From the NCBI GenBank assembly GCA_963784195.1, contig CAWARA010000018.1:248001-312000 (forward strand): DNA of 64,000 nucleotides, written 5' to 3'. This stretch comes from CAVQAH01 sp963784195. Lineage in GTDB: Bacteria; Acidobacteriota; Vicinamibacteria; Vicinamibacterales; 2-12-FULL-66-21. How positions within the stretch are numbered: position 1 is the first letter of the stretch; every line of letters starts with the position of its first letter. This document shows, in pieces, positions 8,266-16,122 of the stretch. The notes under the pieces are model-generated. The model worked only from the letters and a program-made list of their open reading frames with translations, ran no database searches and had not been told where the DNA came from. The translations under genes were made by a program, and so were the position numbers.

Positions 8266-9767
8266 GACGCGACGGGCTCTTTGCTTCGCGGCTTGGCGCG
8301 CGGTGTCCGCGGCTTCGACGGCTTGCGCTGCCGCGGGGCGGCCGGCGCGGCCGCACCCTCGGGCTGACTCTTGCGCGTGTGGCGAGCTTCTCCCGCCGGA
8401 CGCCGCGATCGCGACCGTGAGCGGCGCGGCGGCGCGCCTGCTGGTGCCGCGGCAACCTCGTCGACATCGATGACCGGCGACGGCTCGATCTCGCGCACGC
8501 TGTCGGCTTCGACGATCTCCGGCTCACCGGCCGGCTCGTGTGTCGACCAGCCGCCTGCGTGCGCGTCCTCGGCTGCGACAGCCCGCGCGTCCGGCTCCAT
8601 TCCCATGTCGACCGGCTGTTCCACGGTGGTGGACTCGACCGGTTCCGGGGCGACCTGCATCACGTTGCCCGGAAAGATCCGCATGACGCCCTGACGGTCC
8701 CGCTCGATGCGGAAGAGACCGTCACGCTGGCAGGCACGCAGCAGATCGACGAGGTTCCCGAAGCCGTAGCGGCGCTCGTCGAAGCTCGCGTCGACGTTCT
8801 TCACGAACTGCTTCACCTGCCGGATGTACATCGGCCAGCGCGGCGGGTTCTGCGCGGTCTGGAACAACCGCCGAATCTCGTTGATGGCATCGGCTGCGCG
8901 TCCGGCCGGAACTGCCTGCTCCTTCGGCGTGTGTTCGCGGGAACTGTCCTGACTTGAACGCTGCGGCTCCGGCGCGGCGCGCTGCGGCTCATCACCACTC
9001 ATGGCGCTCGAACCACTCTCGCTCAGCTCGACGAGCACGTTGCGTCCCGCCTCGCGTACGGTGACGTAACCGGCCGTCGCGAGCTTCTGCGCGAAGTCAC
9101 GGAAACTTCCAGCGCCGTACGTGCGCTCGGAGAACGTCGAGTCGAGCTGCAGCAAGGTGCTCTTGAGCAGCCCCAGTTGCGGCGACACTTCCCGGTCGGT
9201 CAGCACCTTCAACGCGCGGCGGACGAGCGGCACCACCTGTTCGAGCGGGACCTGCGCCACGTTGGCCGTCTGCCGTCCGCGATCCTGAGAACGGCGCGAG
9301 CTGACGAGATTCTCGTAGGCGATGAACTCGTGGCAGTTGCGCTGCATCACCATGCTGGTGAAGGCGCGGCCGCCGACCACGAAAATCTGCTTGTCGTATT
9401 GCTTGAGCTTCTCGACCAGCGTGATGAAGTCGCTGTCGCCGCCAACGATCACGTAGGCGTTGATGTGACCGTGGGTAAACGCCATCTCGAGGGCGTCCAG
9501 CGCCAGGTTGATGTCGGCGCCGTTCTTGTCGCCGCCCGGTGTGAGGTTCCGCTGAACGAGCTTCGTCGCGTGCTGCGTGAGCGAGCGACTGTAGTCGCCG
9601 GCGCGCGTCCAATCCCCGTAGGCGATCTTTGAAACGACGTCACCGCGCTCCTTGAGCGCCTCGAGCACGACGCCGATGTCGAACTGCACGCCCAGCGTGC
9701 TCTTGACTCCGATCTCGATATTGTCGAAGTCGATGAAAACTGCAATCTTCAGTCGTGAGTCTGCCAA
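8262..9767 (-). CDS. NYN ribonuclease-like protein with two LOTUS/OST-HTH domains
   Basis: 501 residues. Residues 1-150 form a NYN (PIN-like) domain: VFIDFDNIE (Asp13, Asp15, Asn16), NGADINLALDAL and VIVGGDSDFITLV supply the acidic metal-binding site of a LabA-like nuclease. Two OST-HTH/LOTUS-type winged helices follow, at about 185-255 (FSERTYGAGSFRDFAQKL) and 300-370 (FDERRYGFGNLVDLLRAC). These domains bind RNA, including G-rich RNA in studied cases. The last 90 residues are Ala/Pro-rich, ending in a strongly basic Arg/Lys/Ser tail that likely binds nucleic acid. The combination points to RNA processing or surveillance. It converges with dinB by a 4-base overlap. Confidence 0.88.
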   Translation of the reverse strand: MADSRLKIAVFIDFDNIEIGVKSTLGVQFDIGVVLEALKERGDVVSKIAYGDWTRAGDYSRSLTQHATKLVQRNLTPGGDKNGADINLALDALEMAFTHGHINAYVIVGGDSDFITLVEKLKQYDKQIFVVGGRAFTSMVMQRNCHEFIAYENLVSSRRSQDRGRQTANVAQVPLEQVVPLVRRALKVLTDREVSPQLGLLKSTLLQLDSTFSERTYGAGSFRDFAQKLATAGYVTVREAGRNVLVELSESGSSAMSGDEPQRAAPEPQRSSQDSSREHTPKEQAVPAGRAADAINEIRRLFQTAQNPPRWPMYIRQVKQFVKNVDASFDERRYGFGNLVDLLRACQRDGLFRIERDRQGVMRIFPGNVMQVAPEPVESTTVEQPVDMGMEPDARAVAAEDAHAGGWSTHEPAGEPEIVEADSVREIEPSPVIDVDEVAAAPAGAPPRRSRSRSRRPAGEARHTRKSQPEGAAAPAAPRQRKPSKPRTPRAKPRSKEPVAS

Positions 9768-9813
9768 AACCTCTCAGCCTTCCAGACGCGCCCGCAGGCA
9801 CGTCACATTCATT

Positions 9814-9829
9814 GACGCCGATTGGCGTC
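9814..9829. promoter_or_regulatory. Perfect 6-bp inverted repeat upstream of the NYN gene
   Basis: GACGCC-GATT-GGCGTC lies 46 bases upstream of the NYN start, in its leader or promoter. It could be an operator or a small RNA hairpin; the sequence does not decide. Confidence 0.3.
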
Positions 9830-9893
9830 CGTTAAAACTCCATAGATTATGGCTGGTTAGAGGGGTGGGGGCAATGAGGACGCGAATCTCACT

Positions 9894-9980
9894 GCCGTGG
9901 TTCGTGATTCGTCGCTCGCCGCTCGTAAGACCCTTCGAACTGCCTTTCGAGTAACGAGCGACGAGCAACGAACTACGGCG
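9894..9980. repeat. Inverted heptamer array A3, probable terminator of the PQQ-propeller gene
   Basis: Left arm 9894-9926 (GGTTCGT, GATTCGT, then CGCTCG-type words) faces right arm 9949-9980 (AACGAGC, GACGAGC, AACGAACTACGG). It ends 6 bases before the stop of the minus-strand propeller gene, so it is transcribed just after that gene. Confidence 0.65.
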
Positions 9981-9985
9981 TGGAC

Positions 9986-11233
9986 CTACTTCAGCGCCAC
10001 GTTGTAAGCGTAAATCGTGTCCTGATCGCGCAGGAACAGCTTGCCACCCGACACGACCGGATGCGCCCAGGTGGGCAGGCTTCCGGTCTTGATGGTGAAA
10101 CGGCCGTGCTCACGATAGCCCTCCGGCGACGGCTCGACCAGCCCGACCACACCGCCTTCGCTGTAGACGTACAGGCGATCGTCGGCGAACACGAGCGAGG
10201 CCTTGCCCACGCTGCGATCGCGCCACGCGACCTTGCCGGTGTCGAAGTGCATCGCCGTCATGATGGCGCTCGAAAAGCCATACAGGTGTTCGCCCACCAG
10301 AATCGAGCTCGCGTGGTGGTTGCGCATCTCATTCGTGAAATAGATTTCCTTTGCGGTCACCCCGCCGCCGGCAGGCGTGAGCTCGAGCAGCGCAGCACCA
10401 GTCCCATAGTCCGACGAGAGGAACACGCGATTGCCGCGCACCAGAGGCGTCGCGATGTTCGCCGTGCCATTGGCGACACGGTTATAGCTCCAGAGGAGCC
10501 GGCCGTCCTGGACGTCGACACCGAGCGCCCGCTGTCCCGTGAAGAAGATCGCCTCACGGACCCCACCCGCCTCGTGGAGTACGGCGGACGAGTACCCGGC
10601 TTCGTCGTTCTGGCTTTTCCAGATCAGCGAGCCATCGGTCTTCTTCAGCGCAACGACCGACGCGCCTTTGCCGCCGGCGTTGAGCAGGATGCGATCGCTC
10701 AACACGAGCGGCGATTCGCTCAGCCCCCACTGGATATTGGAACCGCCGAACTTTTCGAGAACATTGACGGTCCAGAAGATCTTTCCGCTGTTCGCATCGA
10801 GGACGCTGAGGTCTCCGCTCGCTCCGAACGCGTAGACGCGGCCAGCTTCGATCGTCGGTGTGCCGCGCGGGCCGTCCCCCCGATCGTTGCCGAACCGGCG
10901 GCCATGCGGCGTGGCCCAGACCTGCTTACCGGTCGCCGCATCGAACGCTATAACGAACTCCTGGTTGCCGCGTGCACCGAGCGTGTAGAGACGGCCGCCG
11001 GAGGTGGCAAACGACGAGTAACCTTCGCCGGCCCCGGCAGCCTTCCACACAAGTGGCGGGCCGCTCGAGGGCCACGCCTTCAACAGCCCAGTTTCCCCTG
11101 AACGCCCGTCGCGGCTCGGCCCGCGCCACTGCGGCCAGTCATCGGGTGCGCGGTTGGAGACCGCCGTCGACAGGGACAACACGAGCGCGAGCGTGATGAG
11201 TGGCCGTGACGCCGACATATATCGTTGCTTCAT
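9986..11233 (-). CDS. PQQ-type (YVTN-like) outer beta-propeller repeat protein, secreted
   Basis: 415 residues. The start MKQRYMSASRPLITLALVLSL gives a Sec signal peptide; a second Met at residue 6 would also work. The mature protein opens with DDWPQWRGPSRDG, a motif seen at the start of many secreted PQQ-binding-like propellers. Blade motifs follow: AFDAATGKQVWAT, LDANSGKIFWTV, LKKTDGSLIWKS, VDVQDGRLLWSY and HFDTGKVAWRD. These Trp-docking motifs build an eight-bladed propeller. Such proteins may or may not bind PQQ and many lack catalytic function. It follows the double cyclophilin gene by 44 bases on the same strand, so both may be co-transcribed. Confidence 0.88.
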   Translation of the reverse strand: MKQRYMSASRPLITLALVLSLSTAVSNRAPDDWPQWRGPSRDGRSGETGLLKAWPSSGPPLVWKAAGAGEGYSSFATSGGRLYTLGARGNQEFVIAFDAATGKQVWATPHGRRFGNDRGDGPRGTPTIEAGRVYAFGASGDLSVLDANSGKIFWTVNVLEKFGGSNIQWGLSESPLVLSDRILLNAGGKGASVVALKKTDGSLIWKSQNDEAGYSSAVLHEAGGVREAIFFTGQRALGVDVQDGRLLWSYNRVANGTANIATPLVRGNRVFLSSDYGTGAALLELTPAGGGVTAKEIYFTNEMRNHHASSILVGEHLYGFSSAIMTAMHFDTGKVAWRDRSVGKASLVFADDRLYVYSEGGVVGLVEPSPEGYREHGRFTIKTGSLPTWAHPVVSGGKLFLRDQDTIYAYNVALK

Positions 11234-11277
11234 TTCGAATCTCCGATTCCAGTCGTTTGGACGAGCAAATTGACCTT

Positions 11278-12402
11278 TCAGTCTGGGGTCTGCTTTTTCA
11301 ATACTCGCACCGACTTCAGGTCGACGCGGGACACCGGGGTCTCGCCATTCACCGCAGCCTGCTCGATCGCGTCGACCACGGCCATTCCATCGACGACGCG
11401 GCCGAAGACCGTGTACTTGTTATCCAGCGACGGCGCGTCCCCGGTCACGATGAAGAACGATGTGGTGGCACTGGCGGGATCGTCGCCGCGCGCCATCGAC
11501 ACGATCCCTTTCACGTGCTTGATGTCGTTGAATTCCGGCTGTTGCGGCTTGACGAGCTTCTGTTGTTTTTCAGTCAATGGGCCACGCGTCGTCAGATACC
11601 CGCCCTGAATGACAAAGCCGCGAACGACGCGATGGAACGACGTTCCGTCGAGCACGCCCGAGGATGACAGGCGCAGGAAGTTACGGACGTGTTCGGGCGC
11701 CTTGTCAGGAACGAACTCGATCGTGATCGCGCCTGCGGTCGTGTCGAGCACCGCCTGATACTGCGCCAGGTCGGCTGGCGAATCGCTGGCGAACGGCTCG
11801 GGCTCCGGCGGCGGCGTGTCGCGAATGGTGACCGTTTTGATGACGATTCGCTCAGCCGGTAATCCGGTGGCATTGGCAGGCGTCTCCGAGATCCGCTGCA
11901 CGACATCGAGACCCTCCGAGACGCGGCCGAAGATCGTGTACTTCCCGTCGAGCGACGGTTGATCCGTGACGCAGATGAAGAACTGCGACCCCGCACTGTC
12001 CGGTTGGTCCGGCTGCAGCACGGCGGCTACCGCACCGCGCACAGCCTTCTCATTGCTCATCTCTGCTCGCAGCACCCCGAGTCCACCACGACCGTACGTG
12101 GCGGTCTTTGCCGGGTCTTTCGTGTTCGGGTCGCCGCCTTGAATGATGCCAAGATTGATTACGCGATGGAATATCGTGCCAGTGTAGGCGCCCTCGCGTG
12201 CGAGCTTGATGAAGTACCCGACATGGTTCGGCGCGAGATCCGGACGGAGGTCGATGACGATCGTCCCTGCAGTCGTGTCGACGACGGCCTGCTTGTTCGT
12301 CATCTCCTGGAGGGTCAGAGGCGTCTTGAAAAAGGTCGGACTCTTGCCGGCCTGAAGTACGAGAACGAGGGCGAGAGTCCCGAAGAGACCGCTCTGAAGC
12401 AT
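11278..12402 (-). CDS. Peptidyl-prolyl cis-trans isomerase with two cyclophilin domains, exported
   Basis: 374 residues with a short hydrophobic N-terminus (MLQSGLFGTLALVLVLQAG). Cyclophilin domain 1 covers about 38-195 (TIFHRVINLGIIQGGDP, SAGSQFFICV, YTIFGRV). Domain 2 covers about 215-365 (TSFHRVVRGFVIQGG, TTSFFIVTGDAPSLDNKYTVFGRV). Each keeps the catalytic Arg of FHRV and the Phe/Gln core. Tandem cyclophilins are less common than single ones. It probably helps fold proteins in the periplasm. A third, single cyclophilin is encoded at 44516-45133. The gene begins 38 bases from an inverted 13-base repeat array. Confidence 0.9.
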   Translation of the reverse strand: MLQSGLFGTLALVLVLQAGKSPTFFKTPLTLQEMTNKQAVVDTTAGTIVIDLRPDLAPNHVGYFIKLAREGAYTGTIFHRVINLGIIQGGDPNTKDPAKTATYGRGGLGVLRAEMSNEKAVRGAVAAVLQPDQPDSAGSQFFICVTDQPSLDGKYTIFGRVSEGLDVVQRISETPANATGLPAERIVIKTVTIRDTPPPEPEPFASDSPADLAQYQAVLDTTAGAITIEFVPDKAPEHVRNFLRLSSSGVLDGTSFHRVVRGFVIQGGYLTTRGPLTEKQQKLVKPQQPEFNDIKHVKGIVSMARGDDPASATTSFFIVTGDAPSLDNKYTVFGRVVDGMAVVDAIEQAAVNGETPVSRVDLKSVRVLKKQTPD

Positions 12403-12439
12403 GCGTCATGATATCGCCCATTTCCCTGTATATTGGCCG

Positions 12440-12655
12440 GACGAGGGAGGTTCGGGCACGAGGGGTTCAAGACGAGGGTTCACGACGGGGGTTCGCTAGC
12501 GACGTGGTTCAGGACGTAGCGTTCGGACTCGGTGCTCGAAAAGCGAAGCGACGACCGGAACTGCTCCCGTGAACCGCTACTGAGCCGTCATGAACCCTCG
12601 TCGTGAACCTCCGTCGTGAACCCCCGTCGTGAACCCCCGTCATGACCCCCCGTGT
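12440..12655. repeat. Facing arrays of 13-base words (B1) between divergent genes
   Basis: The left arm (from 12440) has GGGTTCACGACGG-type words. The right arm (to 12652) has GTGAACCCCCGTC-type words: five to six units including CATGAACCCTCGT and GTGAACCTCCGTC. Read toward either flanking gene the word is the same (GTGAACCCCCGTC). The right arm ends 6 bases before the Shine-Dalgarno (AAGGAG) of the M28 peptidase gene, leaving no room for a promoter between them. The array must lie in the transcript leader or contain the promoter. Confidence 0.75.
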
Positions 12656-12669
12656 AAGAAGGAGTCCTT

Positions 12670-14286
12670 ATGCGTCGCGTTGCTGTGTTTTCGGCCCTGC
12701 TGATTGCGATCGCCGCTATCCCGCGTGCGCAGGCACCGGTTGAGAAGCTGGACTACGAGACGATCGGGAAGATTCGGGACGAGGGGTTGAACCGGTCCCA
12801 GGTGATGGACCACATCAGTTGGCTGGCCGACGTCTACGGACCGCGGTTGACGGGCGGGCCGGGCATCCGTGCCGCCGGCGACTGGACGCTCAAGAAATTT
12901 GGCGAATGGGGTCTTTCGAATCCGCACAACGAGACCTTTCAGTTTGGCAAGGGCTGGTCGCTCGAGCGGTTCAGCGCGCACATGATCGAACCGCAGATCG
13001 AGCCGCTCATCGGACATCCCGGCGCCTGGTCCCCCGGCACCTCCGGCGTCGTCGTCGCCGACGTCGTGCGCGCGCAGATCGAGAGCGAGGCAGACTTCGA
13101 ACGGTACCGAGGGAAGCTCAAGGGCAAGATCGTGTTGACCCAACCGCTCCGCGCTGTCGCGATGCTCGATGGGCCCATCGTGCTGCGCATGGGCGAGAAA
13201 GATTTCGCGGAAGCGGCGACCACACCGGTGCCCGCAGCGCGAGGCACTGGTGGAGGGCGAGGAGGTCGCGGCGCCGGCGGCGCCGGCCTCCGCCAGAAGA
13301 TCGACCAGTTCTTCAAGACCGAAGGCGTCATTGCACTCTTCAACCGCGGGAGCGACAGCTACATGGCGGCGGCCGGGAGCGGGCTGACGATTCAGCAACA
13401 GCGTCCCGATGGCGGAACGATCTTCCCGAGCGGCAGCGGATCGCGGACGGGAGATGGCGTCCTGCCCACCGTGACGCTCGCCGTCGAGCACTACAACAGA
13501 ATGGTGCGCGTTCTGGACAAGGGCGTGCCGGTCAAGGTCGAACTGAATATCCAGTCGAAGTTCTACGACGAGACGACGCCCAACGGGTTCAACCTGGTGG
13601 CGGAGATTCCAGGCACCGATCCGGCGTTGAAGGACGAGGTCGTCATCCTCGGTGCGCACTTCGACTCTGTGGCGTATTCACCGGGGGCCACGGACAACGC
13701 GACCGGCAGCGCCGCGATGATGGAAGCGATGCGCATCCTGAAAGCGATCGGCGCCAAGCCACGGCGCACGATCCGCATTGCGTTGTGGGGTGGCGAGGAA
13801 GAAGGGCTGCTGGGCTCGCGCGCCTACGTGCACGATCACTACGCCGACGTGACGACCATGGCGTTGAAGCCCGACCACGCGCGCGTGGCGGCCTACTTCA
13901 ACTCGGACAACGGCACGGGGAAGATCCGCGGGATCTGGCTGCAGAGCAACTTTGCCGCGCGCCCGATTTTCGAGCAGTGGATGGCGCCGCTCGCCGATCT
14001 CGGCGTCACGGCGGTGGGTCCGCGCTCGGTCAGCTCCACCGATCACGTGTCGTTCGACAATGTGGGGCTGCCGGCGTTCCAGTTCATGGTCGATCGGCTC
14101 GAGTACAACTCACGTACCCATCACTCGAACATGGACACCGTCGACCGCGTGCAGCGGGATGACATGGTGCAGCATGCGACGGTCATCGCGGTGTTCGCCT
14201 GGAACGCCGCCAACCGCGACGCGAAGCTGCCGCGCAAGGCCCTCCCGGCGCCGCAACGCACGCCAACGAATACGGACGACCGGTAA
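12670..14286 (+). CDS. M28-family zinc metallopeptidase, secreted
   Basis: 538 residues with a signal peptide (MRRVAVFSALLIAIAAIPRA). The fold has a PA (protease-associated) insertion in the first half (FERYRGKLKGKIVL) with a Gly-rich loop at about 195-212. The peptidase domain has the metal ligands in order: GAHFDS (His), GATDNATG (Asp), GGEEEGLLGS (Glu-Glu), NSDNGTG (Asp) and THHSNMDT (His). These bind two zinc ions, as in aminopeptidases and glutamate carboxypeptidase relatives. AAGGAG at 12659-12664 supports the ATG. The last residues (TPTNTDDR) fall within a direct repeat that continues past the stop, so the tail may be repeat-derived. Confidence 0.92.
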   Translation: MRRVAVFSALLIAIAAIPRAQAPVEKLDYETIGKIRDEGLNRSQVMDHISWLADVYGPRLTGGPGIRAAGDWTLKKFGEWGLSNPHNETFQFGKGWSLERFSAHMIEPQIEPLIGHPGAWSPGTSGVVVADVVRAQIESEADFERYRGKLKGKIVLTQPLRAVAMLDGPIVLRMGEKDFAEAATTPVPAARGTGGGRGGRGAGGAGLRQKIDQFFKTEGVIALFNRGSDSYMAAAGSGLTIQQQRPDGGTIFPSGSGSRTGDGVLPTVTLAVEHYNRMVRVLDKGVPVKVELNIQSKFYDETTPNGFNLVAEIPGTDPALKDEVVILGAHFDSVAYSPGATDNATGSAAMMEAMRILKAIGAKPRRTIRIALWGGEEEGLLGSRAYVHDHYADVTTMALKPDHARVAAYFNSDNGTGKIRGIWLQSNFAARPIFEQWMAPLADLGVTAVGPRSVSSTDHVSFDNVGLPAFQFMVDRLEYNSRTHHSNMDTVDRVQRDDMVQHATVIAVFAWNAANRDAKLPRKALPAPQRTPTNTDDR

Positions 14287-14326
14287 CACACCAACGAATA
14301 CGGATGAAACGGATACGGACGACCGG
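14261..14326. repeat. Direct repeat spanning the M28 peptidase stop codon
   Basis: CCAACGAATACGGACGACCGG ends the reading frame (near 14263-14283). CCAACGAATACGGATG followed by CGGATACGGACGACCGG lies just after it (14291-14326). The second copy contains an extra inserted word. The repeat contributes the last codons of the peptidase. Confidence 0.6.
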
Positions 14327-14373
14327 CACCGCACCACCTGTAGGCCCGACCTTAAGGTCAAAGGCGGGGGGCG

Positions 14374-14461
14374 TGCCGTGGTTCGTGGTCCGTGGTTCGT
14401 AGCTCGGAAACCCTCGCAAGGCGATCTTCGAGCTACGAGCTACGAGCCACGACCCACGGCA
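14374..14461. repeat. Inverted heptamer array A4
   Basis: Left arm 14374-14406 has GGTTCGT-GGTCCGT-GGTTCGT-AGCTCG. Right arm 14428-14461 has CGAGCTACGAGCTACGAGCCACGACCCACGG broken into the inverse words. It lies 87 bases after the peptidase stop and before the promoter of the ArsR-type gene, so it probably ends the peptidase transcript. Confidence 0.65.
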
Positions 14462-14485
14462 GTGGGCCTATGAGTGATCGGGTTA

Positions 14486-14520
14486 TTGACAAATATATTT
14501 TTCCGATCAACGATATATTT
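14486..14520 (+). promoter_or_regulatory. AT-rich promoter and 8-bp dyad operator before the ArsR-like gene
   Basis: TTGACA at 14486-14491 is a consensus -35. Downstream lies a perfect inverted repeat, AAATATAT (14491-14498) and ATATATTT (14513-14520), with a 14-base spacer. The dyad covers the probable -10 and ends 2 bases before the GTG start. The position suits autorepression by the encoded winged-helix protein. The AT content stands out strongly from the surroundings. Confidence 0.55.
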
Positions 14521-14522
14521 CT

Positions 14523-15167
14523 GTGAAACAGAGCGATGTGGCGGCGGTTGGTGATGTGCGCAAGGCGGCGGCGTTGCTCGCCCATCCCCTGCGGCCGCGC
14601 ATCGTGGCCCTTGCCCGCGAGCCGGCTTCGGCGACGGAGTTGGCGACGCGGCTCCGGCTGCCCCGTCAGCGCGTGAACTATCACGTTCGCCAGCTGGCGC
14701 GGACCGGCTTCCTTCGACGGGCCGGCCAGCTTCGCAAGCGCAACCTGATCGAGCAGCGGTACGTCGCGACGGCGCGCGCGTACGTGCTGGCGCCGGAGAT
14801 CCTCGGGCCACTCGCGATGACCGGGCACCAGGCGGAGGATACGTTCAGCGCCGCACGCCTGGTCGCGCTTGCCGCGGCACTGCAGTCGGACGTCTCGCAC
14901 GCGCTCACGGAATCCACCGCGCGCGGACAACGGCTCGCGACCTTGTCGATCGCCGCAGATATTCGATTCGAGAGCGCGGAGCAGCGCGTCGCGTTCACCG
15001 AGACGCTTCAGCAAGCCGTCGCGGACGTGATCGGGCGCCACACGGCGCCAGCCACGTTGCCTTCAGGCGAGCCCGGATCGGGCCGGCCGTTCAAGCTCGT
15101 CATCGGTTGCTACCCGGCGCGGCGATCGAGTCGTCGATCCGATAGCGTCCGTGGAGACATGTCATGA
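14523..15167 (+). CDS. ArsR-like winged-helix transcriptional regulator
   Basis: 214 residues from a GTG start. The HTH region is KAAALLAHPLRPRIVALA, ATELATRLRLPRQRVNYHVRQLARTGFLRRAG, close to the ArsR/HTH_20 type, with a longer C-terminal helical domain (about 100-200) that has no metal-binding Cys cluster. The stop overlaps the next start (ATGTCATGA, 4 bases), so translation is coupled to an SRPBCC protein. ArsR-SRPBCC pairs are common and probably sense small hydrophobic ligands. A dyad at its start suggests autoregulation. Confidence 0.85.
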   Translation: MKQSDVAAVGDVRKAAALLAHPLRPRIVALAREPASATELATRLRLPRQRVNYHVRQLARTGFLRRAGQLRKRNLIEQRYVATARAYVLAPEILGPLAMTGHQAEDTFSAARLVALAAALQSDVSHALTESTARGQRLATLSIAADIRFESAEQRVAFTETLQQAVADVIGRHTAPATLPSGEPGSGRPFKLVIGCYPARRSSRRSDSVRGDMS

Positions 15168-16084
15168 CACTGAAGAAACCGGAACACCGGGGCCGGATGG
15201 TCAGATCCACAATCCGAACCACCGCAACGCCCGAGCAGATCTTCGAGGCATGGGCCGATCCGGCAAAGCTGGCTCAGTGGTTTCCCGACCGCGCTGAGGG
15301 TCGTGCGATCGAGGGTGGCGTCCAGAAGTGGTTCTTCGATCGGTTCAACTACGCGCTGCCGTATGAAGTGGCGGCAGCGGTCCCCGGCGAGCATCTGGTT
15401 TACACGGGTTCGATCCCTGGACGGCCACGGTTCTATCTCGAGATCGAGATCGCACGGGACGCAGGCTCGACAGTCGTCACGCTCATCAACTCGGGATTCC
15501 TGGACAAAGACGGCTGGGACGAGGAGTACGAAGGCATCGCATCGGGCTGGCAGATGGCGCTGGCCATGCTGAAGCTTTATGCCGAGCGTCACTACGGACG
15601 CGACCGGCGCCAGTTCTTCGCGATGCGTCCCGCCACCTATGAGTACCGCGACCTGCTCTCGTTCTACACCGTTGCGGAACGACTCGCGTCCTGGCTGACG
15701 AGCAACGGTGCCATCGGCGAAGCGGGGCAACGATACAGTCTCGAGTTGCGGAACGGCGAGCGCGTCTCGGGAGAGGTGCTGGCGGTCACCGGCTGGGAAG
15801 TTCAGTTGTCGTGGGATGAGATCGAGGGAGCGCTGGCGCTCAAAGGCTTCGGGATGGGAGAGGGACGCCGCGCCGTCAGCATTCACGGCAGCGGCTGGGG
15901 CCTCTCAGCTGAACGCGCAACCGCTCTCGAGGCATTCTTCACGGACGCGCTCGAGCGGCTCACTACGGCTCTTGGTGCTGAGGCGAGTGGACATCTCCAC
16001 CCACCGTTGTTCACACAACAAGCTAGTTCGACTTGCGAAGATCAAGATTTCGCAGAGATCGCAGGGAGCAGAGATTCGCCATGA
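15164..16084 (+). CDS. SRPBCC (AHSA1/START-like) protein, double length
   Basis: 306 residues. The first half (about 10-150) is an AHSA1-type domain: VRSTIRTTATPEQIFEAWADPAKLAQWFPD and ends with GWQMALAMLKLY, the long C-terminal helix. The second half (about 175-270) repeats a shorter version (GYSLELRNGER region to ALEAFFTDALERLTTAL), so this is a tandem of two ligand-cavity folds. The final 35 residues look unrelated to either domain and the DNA there is word-like (GCAGAGATCGCA). The tail may be read-through of a repeat caused by a lost stop. Role: ligand binding partner of the upstream regulator, by inference. Confidence 0.8.
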   Translation: MTLKKPEHRGRMVRSTIRTTATPEQIFEAWADPAKLAQWFPDRAEGRAIEGGVQKWFFDRFNYALPYEVAAAVPGEHLVYTGSIPGRPRFYLEIEIARDAGSTVVTLINSGFLDKDGWDEEYEGIASGWQMALAMLKLYAERHYGRDRRQFFAMRPATYEYRDLLSFYTVAERLASWLTSNGAIGEAGQRYSLELRNGERVSGEVLAVTGWEVQLSWDEIEGALALKGFGMGEGRRAVSIHGSGWGLSAERATALEAFFTDALERLTTALGAEASGHLHPPLFTQQASSTCEDQDFAEIAGSRDSP

Positions 16085-16122
16085 GCCGTTCGATCTTCTG
16101 ACAAGCGACTCCCGCCAGCAAC

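Noticed and set aside
12640..13659. A 339-codon minus-strand frame opposite the M28 peptidase
   Set aside because: It is the antisense of a clear zinc peptidase with all metal ligands; high-GC genomes produce such frames often.
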